A DNA stretch of 64,000 nucleotides from Aquimarina sp. AU58 (GCF_900312745.1 NZ_OMPD01000014.1:682001-746000); one strand, 5' to 3'. Shown: positions 33,601-42,934, counted from the first letter of the stretch. Numbers and translations are program-made. Notes: generated by a model not told the origin, from the letters alone.

Positions 33601-34163
33601 TTGATTTCGGATAGATCTTCAATTTTATCTTCAAGGTATTCTCCGAATTTTTTTAATTGATCAACTGGGTAATCTCCAGTGATGTTGATGGCCATAATCG
33701 GAGTTTCTTCAGAAATACTTAAATCAAAAACATTAGGTTCTACCTTAGCACCATTAAAAGTAGGCCAGTCTTCATTTGCTTTTTCAGAATCGACTTCATC
33801 TTTTACCTTTTGCTTAGCTGCCGGTACAGAAAGTTCTTCATCAAACTCTACGGTTATAATGGCATAATCTTCTTGAGAAGTTGAAACAACCTCTACTACA
33901 TTACTTACATTTTTTAATTTATCCTCTAGTGGATCTACGATTAGGCGTTCTATATCTTCTGCAGTATTCCCGGGATAAGGAACACTAATGTATATTTTGG
34001 TTTCATTGATCTCAGGAAAATTTTCTCGTGGCATAGAAAAATATGCCGAAAGCCCCAAAACCAGAAATATCCCAATCATTACATAGATAGTAGTAGGGTT
34101 ATCTATAGCCCAAGATGATAATTTAAATTCCTTATCTACCTTTTTCTTATTAACTTCTTCCAT
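30663..34163 (-). CDS. RND efflux transporter, inner membrane pump subunit
   Basis: The 1166-residue protein exports substrates from the periplasm or inner membrane using the proton gradient. It has the RND layout: one N-terminal helix (YVMIGIFLVLGLSAYFSMP), a porter domain, six helices (about 345-560), a second porter domain and six C-terminal helices. Typical motifs are GNTAEDIERLIVDPLE, the helix 4 block GLGMLVDNGIVVVENV and GIISLAGIVVNNGVVLLDYT near the C-terminus. An insert with extra hydrophobic segments (about 500-560) makes it longer than AcrB. It is last in the operon tetR-tolC-MFP-RND, eight bases after the adaptor gene. Substrates are unknown. Confidence 0.93.
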   Translation of the reverse strand: MEEVNKKKVDKEFKLSSWAIDNPTTIYVMIGIFLVLGLSAYFSMPRENFPEINETKIYISVPYPGNTAEDIERLIVDPLEDKLKNVSNVVEVVSTSQEDYAIITVEFDEELSVPAAKQKVKDEVDSEKANEDWPTFNGAKVEPNVFDLSISEETPIMAINITGDYPVDQLKKFGEYLEDKIEDLSEIKKVDIRGAQEKEVEVAVDIYKMMAAKVSFDDIINAIRNGNITMSAGNMITNGQRRTIRILGEINNPLQLDDFVVKSQDGAVYLRDIAKVTFRDEDKTTYARDFGNNVVMLEVKKRSGKNMVEAAEKINKIIANAIKDVFPKDLNINIANDESSKTINQVNDLVNNIIFGIILVVGVLMFFLGFRNALFVGFAIPMSMFMSFMILSALGYTMNTMILFALIMGLGMLVDNGIVVVENVYRLMEEEGMSRIQAAKKGIGEIAFPIIISTLTTVAAFVPLGMWPGVMGQFMIYFPITLSVVLGSSLFVAIFINSMLVSQFMEIGEKELSVKQLIRLSAILGGIGIFILIFGGAVRGLGSLMIFTAIMFWVYKYVLKKAANFFQKRILAWLENKYQKFLAFALKGWRVYGFTFGTFLLLFIVFAMFGASVGNQRTKIEFFPDNKPNQIIVYIEYPQGTDIKKTNEITIDIEKRVYAVLNSKEYIEGKDHNFLVETAVSQVGEGAFNPQTDGGSSAEMPHRAKIIAVMREYKFRKGKDSEVLRQKVQDALKGIYPGVAISVEKDAVGPPAGYPINIEIEGPDYDELINIAEQMRNFINEKNIPGIEELKIDVNKGKPAMQVVVDREKAGELGVAAGQVGNQLRRSIFGEKAGVYKKEGEDYDIYVRFNEVNRYNTSALFNQNITFRDQATGKLKEIPVSTVASQKNTSSFSAIKHKKAKRVVTVYSGLQPGYTDAGAIVSQIKTEMASFSKPPKGVEIDYTGQIEEQDKQMKFLMGAFFSGLGLIMLILIFQFSSISKPTIIMIAIFLSFIGVFGGILITGASFVIMMTMMGIISLAGIVVNNGVVLLDYTQLLIDRKKVELNVPEKDLLPNEEVMKVIIKGGRARLRPVLLTAITTVLGLIPLAIGLNIDFFSLFSEFNPKIYMGGDNVIFWGPLAWTVIYGLIIATFLTLIIVPVLFFIVHRIKIRFSKKKVAVIPAVTATA

Positions 34164-34170
34164 AGGAGTG

Positions 34171-35337
34171 TTAGTTTAAAATTTTAACTTTCTGACCATC
34201 TTTTACACTTCTTGCACCTTCACTAATTATAGCATCACCACTATTAAGACCTTTGGTAATCTCTATGAGGTCTCCTTGTGTTTTCCCTGTTTGAATGATT
34301 ACTCTTTTGGCTTCAGCAATATTTTCAGAATTCTTATCCAGAGTAACATAAGTATATTGATCTCCTTCTGCATTTTCAGAAATGATACTTTGTGGGATTA
34401 GTATCGCTTTTTCATTAGTGTAATCATTAATTTTTACTTTGGCAGTAAGATTTGGTTTTATGGTTCCTCCATTCGAAGGAATACCAACTTCTACCATAAA
34501 AGAACGATTGTTTGGATTGATATAATTTCCTACTTGGCGAATCTTTGTGTTAATTGTCTTTCCAAGAATTGGGAAATACACTTCTACATCTTTTCCTTTA
34601 GTGATATTTGGGATATAACGCTCAGGGACTTCTGTTTCGATATACATATCATTTAAATTGACAATGCGTATTAATGCAGACTGTCCGGGAGAGACAACAC
34701 TTCCCTGTTCTGTAATGACATCATCAATAACACCAGAAAATGGTGCGTTTACAGTTGTTTTTGCTAATTGGCGTTTGATCTGGTTTACCACATTTTGTTG
34801 AGCTTCAAAATTTGTTTTAGCTTCCAGATATTGAATTTCCGAACCAATTTTTTGATCCCATAGTCTTTTTTGACGATCAAATGTTGTTTTTGCTAATTGT
34901 GCCTGTACTTCTACCTGAGATAATTGTTGGCTTAATCCACCATCATCAATTCTGGCTAATAATTGTCCTTTAGATACTTTTTGTCCTTCTTTAACATAAA
35001 CTCGGGTTAAGATACCGCCCATTTCGGGATACAGAACTATATTCTTTTTGGTCTCAACATTTCCTTGTAACTCCAGAAAATGATTAAACAAAGTATCTTT
35101 GGCCATAATCGTAGTTACCAAAGGAAGTTTTTTTACAGAATCTAAAGAAGCGATTGCCTCGTCTAATTGTTTTAATTGATCAGCAACAGCTTGTTGCTCG
35201 GCTACTATCTCGGTTCTTTTTGCACGTAATGCTTGCAGATTACCGTCTTCTATAATTTTATCAATAGACTTTGTATTATTTTGTCCACATGAAATGATAA
35301 GAAGTGATATAGATAATATGGTAAGTATCTTTTTCAT
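34171..35337 (-). CDS. RND efflux periplasmic adaptor (membrane fusion protein) lipoprotein
   Basis: The 388-residue adaptor bridges the RND pump and the TolC-like channel. It has a lipoprotein signal ending LLIISC (Cys17), a coiled-coil start (EIVAEQQAVADQLKQLDEAI), a lipoyl-like half motif GGILTRVYVKEGQKVSKGQL, a hairpin (about 140-190) and the second lipoyl half VNAPFSGVIDDVITEQGSVV. The C-terminal part matches the beta-barrel and membrane-proximal domains. It lies seven bases from both neighbours, so it is certainly in the same operon. Confidence 0.93.
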   Translation of the reverse strand: MKKILTILSISLLIISCGQNNTKSIDKIIEDGNLQALRAKRTEIVAEQQAVADQLKQLDEAIASLDSVKKLPLVTTIMAKDTLFNHFLELQGNVETKKNIVLYPEMGGILTRVYVKEGQKVSKGQLLARIDDGGLSQQLSQVEVQAQLAKTTFDRQKRLWDQKIGSEIQYLEAKTNFEAQQNVVNQIKRQLAKTTVNAPFSGVIDDVITEQGSVVSPGQSALIRIVNLNDMYIETEVPERYIPNITKGKDVEVYFPILGKTINTKIRQVGNYINPNNRSFMVEVGIPSNGGTIKPNLTAKVKINDYTNEKAILIPQSIISENAEGDQYTYVTLDKNSENIAEAKRVIIQTGKTQGDLIEITKGLNSGDAIISEGARSVKDGQKVKILN

Positions 35338-35344
35338 AATATGG

Positions 35345-36706
35345 TTAATTATTATTTGGTGTATTTAAAATCGTTTCTAGTTCAGCCTTTTTGTTGATAA
35401 TGTTAAGCATAGCATTCAATACTTCATTCTGAGAAGAGTATAGCTGTAATTGTGCTTGTCTTAATTCAAAACTAGAGGCAAGGCCTTCTGTGTATTTAAT
35501 CTGATTTTTTTTCTCTATTCGCTCTGCTAGTGTGAGATTTTGCTTCGAGGTATCATAACTTTCTATCGAAAACTTATAATCACTTATAGCAGTGTCATAC
35601 TTAAGTTGTATCTCTCGTTGAATTCTCAGAAAATCGGTTCTCGATTGTTCGTCAGCTATTCTGGCCTGTTGTGTTCTGGCACTTCTTTTTAAAGAACTGA
35701 AAATCGGAATCTTCAGGCTCGCTCCCAAAATAGAAGATTGAAACCAGCGTTGATCACTATCCAAAAAAGTAAAAGAATTACTATTGGCTTGTGTACCATA
35801 ATTAACAAAAGCAGACAAAGAGGGGAGTGCCCTACTTTTTTCTAGTTTTAACTCTAACCGCGTTTGTTCGGTAAGAAGGTATGCTAATCTGTAATCTATA
35901 TTATTTTCTATGTTAAATGGTTTGGCAGTAACAGATTTATCCATGTTTTTTAAAGCAAGACCATCTAAATTATCAGAAAGCACAATATTCGAATCAACAG
36001 GAACTCCAAGAGTTAAATTAAACATTTGCATAGCGATTTTTTCTAACCGTTCTGCGTTATTAAACTGATTCTTAATCTGTAATAAAGTGATTTGTAGTTG
36101 TTCTACATCTTCTTCTTCGGCCAGACCATTCTCAAAAATCTTCTTTGTTTCCAGATAATTTTTCTCTAGAGTAGCGACATTATTTTTAAGAATCTTTACG
36201 CTTTCCTGAGCCACAAGTACACTTCCATATGCGTTAATAACACCTTTACGGACTTCGAGTTGGGTTTTTTCTTCAACATCATTGTTATATTGTAAAAAAC
36301 TCTTTGCGGCTTGTAAACCAACTAAATAAGAACCATCAAAAATAAGCTGACTTAGAGTTGCTGTTGCCGATGCTTGTTGTTTTGTTCCAAAAACAACAGG
36401 AACAAAAGTCCCAGGCTCTCCGCCGGTAACTTCTCCTGGTAATAGCGAAACAGGTTGCTTTAATTGATTTTGATAATCGACCAATGCACTAATTTGAGGA
36501 AGACCATCTGCAGTGGTTTCCCATTTTCTTTTAAGTGCTTTTGCTACATCACGTCTTGCATTAATAGATTGATAACTGTTTTCTAAGGCGAATTCTATCG
36601 CTTCATCTAGTGTAAAGGAATATGAAGAATTTGCTGGCGGCTGTTGGGCTAATATTGTGGTTGTAAATAACCAACCCAGACAGATTAACCAAAGGTTGTT
36701 TCTCAT
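35345..36706 (-). CDS. TolC family outer membrane efflux channel
   Basis: The 453-residue protein has a cleaved signal peptide (ending TTILAQ) and two repeats of the TolC OEP fold, with the start FTLDEAIEFALENSYQSINARRDV and long amphipathic helices (LEKNYLETKKIFENGLAEEEDVEQLQ; SSFELRQAQLQLYSSQNEVLNAM). It forms the outer membrane duct of the tripartite pump encoded with it. It starts five bases after the TetR gene stop. Confidence 0.92.
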   Translation of the reverse strand: MRNNLWLICLGWLFTTTILAQQPPANSSYSFTLDEAIEFALENSYQSINARRDVAKALKRKWETTADGLPQISALVDYQNQLKQPVSLLPGEVTGGEPGTFVPVVFGTKQQASATATLSQLIFDGSYLVGLQAAKSFLQYNNDVEEKTQLEVRKGVINAYGSVLVAQESVKILKNNVATLEKNYLETKKIFENGLAEEEDVEQLQITLLQIKNQFNNAERLEKIAMQMFNLTLGVPVDSNIVLSDNLDGLALKNMDKSVTAKPFNIENNIDYRLAYLLTEQTRLELKLEKSRALPSLSAFVNYGTQANSNSFTFLDSDQRWFQSSILGASLKIPIFSSLKRSARTQQARIADEQSRTDFLRIQREIQLKYDTAISDYKFSIESYDTSKQNLTLAERIEKKNQIKYTEGLASSFELRQAQLQLYSSQNEVLNAMLNIINKKAELETILNTPNNN

Positions 36707-36711
36707 AGATA

Positions 36712-37311
36712 TTACTCTTTTATTAGTAGATTGTTTAAAATTTTTAATCCTTTTTCTGTTGCAATGCCCCTAACATGATATTCCAGATAATCTGCCATAA
36801 GCTGAGTTATAGGAAATTTTTGCATCGGAAACATTTCCTGATCCTTTATTCCGATCATTCCATTAAAATATATTCTTGAAATAAATTGGATGTCTATATT
36901 TTTTCTAAAAACCTCCTTTTTTATTCCTCTATCCAGGTTTTCAATAACACACTCTTGCATAACCTCAAATTGTTTTGCTTTAAGAGTTTTGTATATCTTC
37001 GGATAGTATTTTTGAAGTTGATATTGTGGCGCGGTCTTTTCATTTTTCAGATGATGCATCACAAAGGCTTTAATTGCATATAATTCTTCGATAGGCCCAT
37101 TTTTTTGATCTACAATAGTGTCTATTCCATTAGAAATAGTACAAAAAAGATGATCTGTAGTTGCCTTTACCAGTGCTGTTTTATTTTGAAAATGCGTGTA
37201 AATTGTCTTTTTAGAAATTCCCATCTCGGTAGCAAGATCATCCATAGTAACACTCTTAAAACCCAGGTTCAAAAACATATCATTAGCTTTTTCTATTATT
37301 TTGTCTTTCAT
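36712..37311 (-). CDS. TetR/AcrR family transcriptional regulator
   Basis: From the ATG at 37311 the protein has 199 residues; a start at 37344 would add 11 residues ahead of the normal N-terminus. The helix-turn-helix (about residues 5-50) reads KANDMFLNLGFKSVTMDDLA followed by EMGISKKTIYTHFQNKTALV. The C-terminal part is a ligand-binding helical domain. As first gene of the efflux operon it most likely represses its own operon and is released by a pump substrate; this is inferred from position. The operator should lie in 37312-37495. Confidence 0.9.
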   Translation of the reverse strand: MKDKIIEKANDMFLNLGFKSVTMDDLATEMGISKKTIYTHFQNKTALVKATTDHLFCTISNGIDTIVDQKNGPIEELYAIKAFVMHHLKNEKTAPQYQLQKYYPKIYKTLKAKQFEVMQECVIENLDRGIKKEVFRKNIDIQFISRIYFNGMIGIKDQEMFPMQKFPITQLMADYLEYHVRGIATEKGLKILNNLLIKE

Positions 37312-37495
37312 TAAAAGGGTTCTTTTTTTTTGCCAAATGTACATCCGGAAACTTTAAAAACAATAAAAGTTTCCTGAGTTTCACAAATTTTTAACATTAC
37401 GCCCAGATTTTGATCAATACAATGTTTTAAATACGAGATTATGATTAGCATTAGTTTTTTAAAAAGTTTCAATTACTTTAGCATAAAAAAATACT

Positions 37496-38470
37496 GTGCA
37501 CACAATTTCTGATTATCAGAGGTATTTTTTAGAATATCTATCTAAAAAAACGATAACTAAAGAACCCAAGAATCTTTATGAACCAATATCCTATATTCTT
37601 AATCTTGGTGGTAAACGATTGCGGCCGATTTTGGTATTAATGGCTTCCGAAATTTTTGGAGGAGATTACAAAAAAGCTTTAGATGCAGCATTGGCTATAG
37701 AGGTTTTTCATAATTTTTCATTAATACATGATGATATAATGGATGATGCACCTCTTAGGAGAGGAAAAGAAACTGTTCATGAAAAATGGGATATAAATAC
37801 AGGAATTCTTTCTGGAGATGCAATGTTGATTAATGCTTATCAATTGTTTGAAAATTATGAAGGAAATACTTTTAGAGAGCTGGCTAAACTATTTACCAAG
37901 ACTGCAATAGAAGTATGTGAGGGACAACAATACGATATTGATTTTGAAACCAGAGATGATGTTACTATTCCCGAATATATCCAAATGATAGAATATAAGA
38001 CGGCGGTTTTAGTTGGCGCAGCGATGAGAATGGGAGCTACCGTTGCTAATGCTCCAGAAGATTGTAGATCCTCAATTTATGATTTTGGAAGATTATTAGG
38101 ATTAGCATTTCAACTTCAGGATGATTATTTAGATGCTTTTGGGGATCCTAAGACTTTTGGTAAACAAGTAGGAGGGGATATTATTGAGAATAAAAAAACT
38201 ATTTTGTATCTAAAAGCTTTAGAATTTGCAAGTGAAGAGGAACGCAAGCAATTAAAAGAATTATTTTCTCTTACTCCTAATGACCCATCTCAAAAAATAG
38301 ATATTATAAAACATCTTTTTGAGACCACCGGAGCAAAAGATAAAACACGATTAGAAATTGAAAAATATACCAATAAAGCATTTTCGGTTTTAGAAACCCT
38401 CTCTATTACAGAAGATAAAAAAGCGATATTGAAATCATTTGGAGAAAAATTAATGAATCGAAGTGTCTAA
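37496..38470 (+). CDS. Polyprenyl diphosphate synthase (IspA/IspB family)
   Basis: The 324-residue enzyme condenses isopentenyl diphosphate units into an allylic chain. The first aspartate motif is DDIMDDAPLRRG (Asp79, 80, 83) and the second is QLQDDYLDAFGD. Phe74, five residues before the first motif, and the absence of the two-residue insert seen in E. coli IspA suggest a short or medium chain product, but this is weak evidence. The start is GTG (37496); no ATG lies at a suitable place and length fits. A TACTTTAG near 37474 resembles a -7 element. The stop overlaps the next gene by eight bases. Confidence 0.9.
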   Translation: MHTISDYQRYFLEYLSKKTITKEPKNLYEPISYILNLGGKRLRPILVLMASEIFGGDYKKALDAALAIEVFHNFSLIHDDIMDDAPLRRGKETVHEKWDINTGILSGDAMLINAYQLFENYEGNTFRELAKLFTKTAIEVCEGQQYDIDFETRDDVTIPEYIQMIEYKTAVLVGAAMRMGATVANAPEDCRSSIYDFGRLLGLAFQLQDDYLDAFGDPKTFGKQVGGDIIENKKTILYLKALEFASEEERKQLKELFSLTPNDPSQKIDIIKHLFETTGAKDKTRLEIEKYTNKAFSVLETLSITEDKKAILKSFGEKLMNRSV

Positions 38471-38816
38471 CAGATATAGTCTTATTACCGCAAAGCAATT
38501 AATAGATGAGGTGTCTAATTTTGATTTGTATCCTCAATTTCTGGCGCAATTACAAAAAGATCTGAATCGTGCAGGGATTGATTATGATATCAAAAGTAAA
38601 ACACCTCAGGATCTGTTTTCTGAAGTGGCGTACTTGCTTGTTGAAAAATTACAGAATGCTTTTAATGAGTATCTTAATTTGTTGTATGCTGTAGATGTCT
38701 CTGAAACTAAGATAAGAAGCCTGGATTCTGAAAATAGTGTTGATATAGCAGAATATGCTGCGTATTTGATTCTAAAGCGAGAGTGGCAAAAGGTTTGGTA
38801 TAGAAACAAAGGGTGA
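38463..38816 (+). CDS. Small conserved-looking protein overlapping the polyprenyl synthase gene
   Basis: The 117-residue protein begins with GTG (38463) and overlaps the polyprenyl synthase gene by eight bases. It has no signal peptide or membrane segment. Predicted helices carry ITAKQLIDEVSNFDLYPQFL and an aromatic basic C-terminus (AAYLILKREWQKVWYRNKG). I do not recognise the family. The tight overlap suggests coupled translation and a conserved pairing; a role related to the synthase or to an RNA cannot be told from sequence. Confidence 0.6.
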   Translation: MSNRYSLITAKQLIDEVSNFDLYPQFLAQLQKDLNRAGIDYDIKSKTPQDLFSEVAYLLVEKLQNAFNEYLNLLYAVDVSETKIRSLDSENSVDIAEYAAYLILKREWQKVWYRNKG

Positions 38817-38884
38817 GATTCTATTGATCAAAAATTTATCTTAGATGTAAAATAGAATGTAGAATAACTAGAAATTTTAAACGT

Positions 38885-39511
38885 ATGAAGTTCTATAGTA
38901 GCATTTTCTTATTTTTCGTATTAACCATTAATTATGGTCAGGATATTTCTCAAGATAAAATAAACATTTCTTATGAAGAGTTTTTGAGAGAAGTTGGTAA
39001 AAAAGAAAGAGACACTTTGATTAAACAATTATCCAAAAGATATCATTGTTCAGAATATTTCTCAGGGAACATTTACTATTATTATAAAAATGATCAATTA
39101 AAATTGATAAAGCATATCTATAAGCAAAACTGGGATAATAGTTTAGAATATTACTATATCGAAAATGATACACTACAGTTATTTACAACATTTACCGAGA
39201 TTATTCGATCTAATACTCGTTATACCAAGAGCGAAAGAGAAACGTCTTTTTCAATGGAGAAAGTGTTAGATGTTACTGAGAATCGAACATTTTTACAGCA
39301 AAATCTTATTGTAATGTGCCATGAAAGGAAGGATATGAAAAAACAATCAGAGTGGGATCAGGATTTTTTTAATACACTTAGTTTTAAAAAAATAGATTGT
39401 ACTACAGATGTTGAAGATCTACGATATAAATATAGGACACTTCGCAAAGCTGAAAAAAAACTCGTGAAATATGGAGGAAAACCACATAATTGTATTTTTT
39501 ATTTGTGGTAA
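38885..39511 (+). CDS. Secreted protein of unknown function
   Basis: The 208-residue protein has a cleavable signal peptide (FLFFVLTINYGQ) and no lipobox. The mature protein is charged and rich in Tyr and Lys, with probable beta structure (SEYFSGNIYYYYKNDQLKLI) and three cysteines (HCSEYF, MCHERK and DCTTD) plus one near the C-terminus (PHNCIFYLW). It matches no family I recognise. It begins 68 bases after the previous gene and converges with the barrel protein at 39521. Confidence 0.55.
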   Translation: MKFYSSIFLFFVLTINYGQDISQDKINISYEEFLREVGKKERDTLIKQLSKRYHCSEYFSGNIYYYYKNDQLKLIKHIYKQNWDNSLEYYYIENDTLQLFTTFTEIIRSNTRYTKSERETSFSMEKVLDVTENRTFLQQNLIVMCHERKDMKKQSEWDQDFFNTLSFKKIDCTTDVEDLRYKYRTLRKAEKKLVKYGGKPHNCIFYLW

Positions 39512-39520
39512 GACAATTCT

Positions 39521-40045
39521 TTAGAAAAATACACTAACAAAAGGAGTGTAGGGGCTTCCGTAGATACTTTTATCGCTATCATAAAGGAGGTCATAACGAA
39601 TACCAACACTTACATTACCAATACGATAACCACCACCAATGAATAGCGACGGATACCAATAATTTTCTTTCAGGTCCTGTGCGTTTTCAATTTCAAGAGT
39701 TCTCGAAACTCCCATTTCCTGAAACTCAAGTGAGAGTCGAATTTCTCGTATTGGGCTATAAAAAGCAAGGACACTTCCTCCATAATTGGTCGCTGTAAAA
39801 TTGTTAGATTCAATATATCCAAAACTAACTCCCATTCCGACGGCAAATTGTTCATTAAAATTATATAGTCCCGATGGTTCGATTACTCCACTAAAAGTAT
39901 CATTGCCAAAACCAATTCCCAGATTGCCTCCAAAACTAACATTGGACCAAAAATTATCGTTTTGAGAATAACTTTTTTGTAAGGAAAATAAAATTGAAAG
40001 AACTAAGACAAGGATTTTAATATTTTGATGAACATTTACTTTCAT
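39521..40045 (-). CDS. Outer membrane beta-barrel protein
   Basis: The 174-residue protein has a signal peptide ending KSYSQ and a mature part with alternating hydrophobic strands and Gly/Tyr turns (SFGGNLGIGFGNDTFSGVIE; PSLFIGGGYRIGNVSVGIRY), ending in a terminal aromatic residue (VSVFF) as needed for barrel insertion. It resembles OmpW/OmpA-like small barrels, with about eight strands. It lies divergent to sucA; related genes at this position have been mislabelled as decarboxylases in databases, as I recall, but no such motif is present. Confidence 0.7.
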   Translation of the reverse strand: MKVNVHQNIKILVLVLSILFSLQKSYSQNDNFWSNVSFGGNLGIGFGNDTFSGVIEPSGLYNFNEQFAVGMGVSFGYIESNNFTATNYGGSVLAFYSPIREIRLSLEFQEMGVSRTLEIENAQDLKENYWYPSLFIGGGYRIGNVSVGIRYDLLYDSDKSIYGSPYTPFVSVFF

Positions 40046-40112
40046 TGTTAATTTTATGAAAAATTATAATATAAATATAAATAATTCGATACCTAATATA
40101 CCGTAATTATTG

Positions 40113-40120
40113 TATTTTTG
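40113..40120 (+). promoter_or_regulatory. Candidate -7 promoter element of sucA
   Basis: TATTTTTG matches TAnnTTTG exactly and lies 39 bases before the sucA ATG, giving a leader of about 33 bases. No TTTG -33 element is seen in the expected interval. Confidence 0.5.
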
Positions 40121-40159
40121 TGGCGTTTTATTATTTAAAAGACAGTTGAATACTTACAT

Positions 40160-42934
40160 ATGGATAAATATTCATTTTTAAATGCGGCTAATACCGCATT
40201 TTTTGCAGATTTATATGATCAATATATACAGAATCCTGATAGTGTAGAACCTAGTTGGAGAGCATTTTTTCAAGGATTTGATTTTGGAGTAGAAAATGCT
40301 AATGGTTTAGAAGAAACTATGTATGTTGATCAAGCACCAGGAGAAACTGTTGCTATTCCCCAAAATGTTCAAAAAGAATTTCAGGTAGTTCGATTAATAG
40401 ACGGATATAGAACTCGAGGGCATTTGTTTACTAAAACAAATCCTGTAAGAGAGCGAAGAAAATATATCCCAACATTGGCTTTAGAAAATTTTGGATTAAG
40501 TCAGGCCGATCTTAATACAGTTTTTAATGCAGGAGAAATTATTGGGGTAGGTCCCAATACATTAAGCAATATTATTGTCCACCTAGAACAAATATATTGT
40601 GATTCTGTTGGTATCGAATATATGTATATTCGTGACCCAGAAGAACGAGAGTGGATACAGGCTCGGGTTAATTTTAATACCAATAGAACTAAGTTTTCTA
40701 TAGATCAAAAGAAACATATCCTTAGAAAATTAAATCAGGCAGTTTCATTCGAAAGCTTTTTACATACTAAATATGTTGGCCAAAAAAGATTCTCTCTCGA
40801 AGGAGGAGAATCTCTAATTCCTGCTTTAGATGCATTAGTAGAAAAGGCAGCTAATCTAGGGGTAAAAGAATTTGTAATGGGTATGGCTCACCGTGGTCGT
40901 TTAAGTACACTTACAAATATTTTTGGAAAAAGTCCAAAAGATATCTTTAGCGAATTTGATGGAAAAGACTACGAGGAAGCAATATTTGATGGGGATGTAA
41001 AATATCATTTGGGTTGGACCTCTAAACGAGAATCAGATTCTGGAAAAGCAATTAATATGAATATTGCTCCTAATCCATCACATCTAGAAACAGTAGGTGC
41101 TGTAGTAGAAGGAATAACCAGAGCAAAACAAGATACACATTATAAAGAAAATATTTCTCAGGTGTTACCTATAGTGGTTCATGGAGACGCAGCTGTGGCT
41201 GGACAAGGACTCGTCTATGAGATTGTTCAAATGGCTCAGCTAGATGGATATAAAACCGGAGGAACTATACATATAATAGTGAACAATCAAATTGGGTTTA
41301 CGACTAACTATTTGGATGCACGTTCATCAACGTATTGTACCGATGTTGGTAAAGTTACCCTATCACCTGTTTTACATGTAAATGCAGATGATGCAGAAGC
41401 AGTTGTTCATGCAACTAATTTTGCATTAGATTTCAGAATGAATTTTGGTCGTGACGTATTTATAGATTTACTCGGATATCGCAAATATGGTCATAATGAA
41501 GGAGACGAACCACGCTTTACTCAGCCTAAGCTATATAAAGCTATTGCCAAGCACAAAAATCCGAGAGATATTTATGCAGAAAAATTGATTTCTGAAGGTA
41601 TTATAGATACAGATCATGTTGCTAAACTTGAAAAAGAATATAAAGCATCCCTCGAAGAAGAGTTAGAAGATTCTCGTAAGCAGGAAAAGACTGTGATAAC
41701 TCCGTTTATGCAAGATGAATGGGCCGGTTTTGAAAGAATACAAGAAGATAAAATGATGGAAGTAGTTGATACTACGTATCCAAAAGATAAACTTACCGAA
41801 ATAGCAGAAGTTATTACCAAGCTTCCTTCGGATAAAAAGTTTCTTCGTAAAATAGAAAAAATAGTAAATGACCGACATAAAAGATTCTTTGAAACAGACC
41901 AATTAGACTGGGCAATGGGAGAACTATTAGCTTATGGTTCTTTGTTAAAAGAAGGATATGATGTGAGAATGAGTGGGCAAGATGTAGAAAGAGGAACATT
42001 CTCGCATAGACATGCTGTTATCAAAGTAGAAGACAGTGAAGAAGAGGTAGTGCTACTAAATAATCTAAAAGGTGATCAGTCAGATTTTTATATCTATAAT
42101 TCATTATTGTCAGAATACGGAGTTGTAGGATTTGATTATGGGTATGCGATGGCAAGTCCAAAAACGTTAACGATCTGGGAAGCGCAATTTGGAGATTTTA
42201 GTAATGGTGCACAGATTATGCTGGATCAATATATTTCTTCTGCAGAGGATAAGTGGAAATTACAAAACGGTTTGGTGATGTTGTTACCACATGGTTATGA
42301 AGGGCAGGGGGCAGAACACTCTTCGGCTCGTATGGAACGATATCTTCAACTTTGCGCAAAAGACAATATGTTTGTTGCCGATGTAACAACACCTGCTAAT
42401 TTGTTTCATTTGCTACGTAGACAAATGAAAGCAAAATACCGTAAACCTTTAATTGTATTTACGCCAAAGAGTTTATTACGTCATCCTAAAGTACATTCTT
42501 CTGTAGATGAATTTGTCAATGGCAAGTTTCAAACACTATTAGATGATCCGGATGCAAAAGCTACAGCTGTAAAAACGTTGGTTTTTTGTACAGGCAAATT
42601 CTATTATGACTTATTAGAAGAAAAAGAGAAACTAGAAAGAAAAGATATTGCTTTGGTACGAATAGAGCAATTATTTCCTTTGCCAGCAGCAGAGATGGAT
42701 GCTGTAATCAAAAAATATAAAGCAGATGAGGTGGTTTGGGCACAAGAAGAACCACGTAATATGGGTGCGTTAAGTCATATGTTAATGAATTATGATGAGG
42801 CAAAAACATTTAGATTTGCAAGTAGAAGATCATATGGAGCTCCTGCAGCAGGTAGTGCAACCAGATCTAAGAGAAGACATCAACAAGTAATTGATTACGT
42901 GTTTGATAAAACAAAAAATAATCAAAGAAGATAA
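40160..42934 (+). CDS. sucA: 2-oxoglutarate dehydrogenase E1 component
   Basis: The 924-residue thiamine-diphosphate enzyme decarboxylates 2-oxoglutarate in the citric acid cycle. Key blocks are the N-terminal SFLNAANTAFFADLYDQY, the substrate region GMAHRGRLSTLTNIFGK, the thiamine block HGDAAVAGQGLVYE with NNQIGFTT, and the C-terminal transketolase part (GTFSHRHAV, QYISSAEDKW, EEPRNMGAL). Length and start fit the family. sucB follows after 70 bases on the same strand, so both E1 and E2 are made together; E3 is not in the window. Confidence 0.96.
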   Translation: MDKYSFLNAANTAFFADLYDQYIQNPDSVEPSWRAFFQGFDFGVENANGLEETMYVDQAPGETVAIPQNVQKEFQVVRLIDGYRTRGHLFTKTNPVRERRKYIPTLALENFGLSQADLNTVFNAGEIIGVGPNTLSNIIVHLEQIYCDSVGIEYMYIRDPEEREWIQARVNFNTNRTKFSIDQKKHILRKLNQAVSFESFLHTKYVGQKRFSLEGGESLIPALDALVEKAANLGVKEFVMGMAHRGRLSTLTNIFGKSPKDIFSEFDGKDYEEAIFDGDVKYHLGWTSKRESDSGKAINMNIAPNPSHLETVGAVVEGITRAKQDTHYKENISQVLPIVVHGDAAVAGQGLVYEIVQMAQLDGYKTGGTIHIIVNNQIGFTTNYLDARSSTYCTDVGKVTLSPVLHVNADDAEAVVHATNFALDFRMNFGRDVFIDLLGYRKYGHNEGDEPRFTQPKLYKAIAKHKNPRDIYAEKLISEGIIDTDHVAKLEKEYKASLEEELEDSRKQEKTVITPFMQDEWAGFERIQEDKMMEVVDTTYPKDKLTEIAEVITKLPSDKKFLRKIEKIVNDRHKRFFETDQLDWAMGELLAYGSLLKEGYDVRMSGQDVERGTFSHRHAVIKVEDSEEEVVLLNNLKGDQSDFYIYNSLLSEYGVVGFDYGYAMASPKTLTIWEAQFGDFSNGAQIMLDQYISSAEDKWKLQNGLVMLLPHGYEGQGAEHSSARMERYLQLCAKDNMFVADVTTPANLFHLLRRQMKAKYRKPLIVFTPKSLLRHPKVHSSVDEFVNGKFQTLLDDPDAKATAVKTLVFCTGKFYYDLLEEKEKLERKDIALVRIEQLFPLPAAEMDAVIKKYKADEVVWAQEEPRNMGALSHMLMNYDEAKTFRFASRRSYGAPAAGSATRSKRRHQQVIDYVFDKTKNNQRR

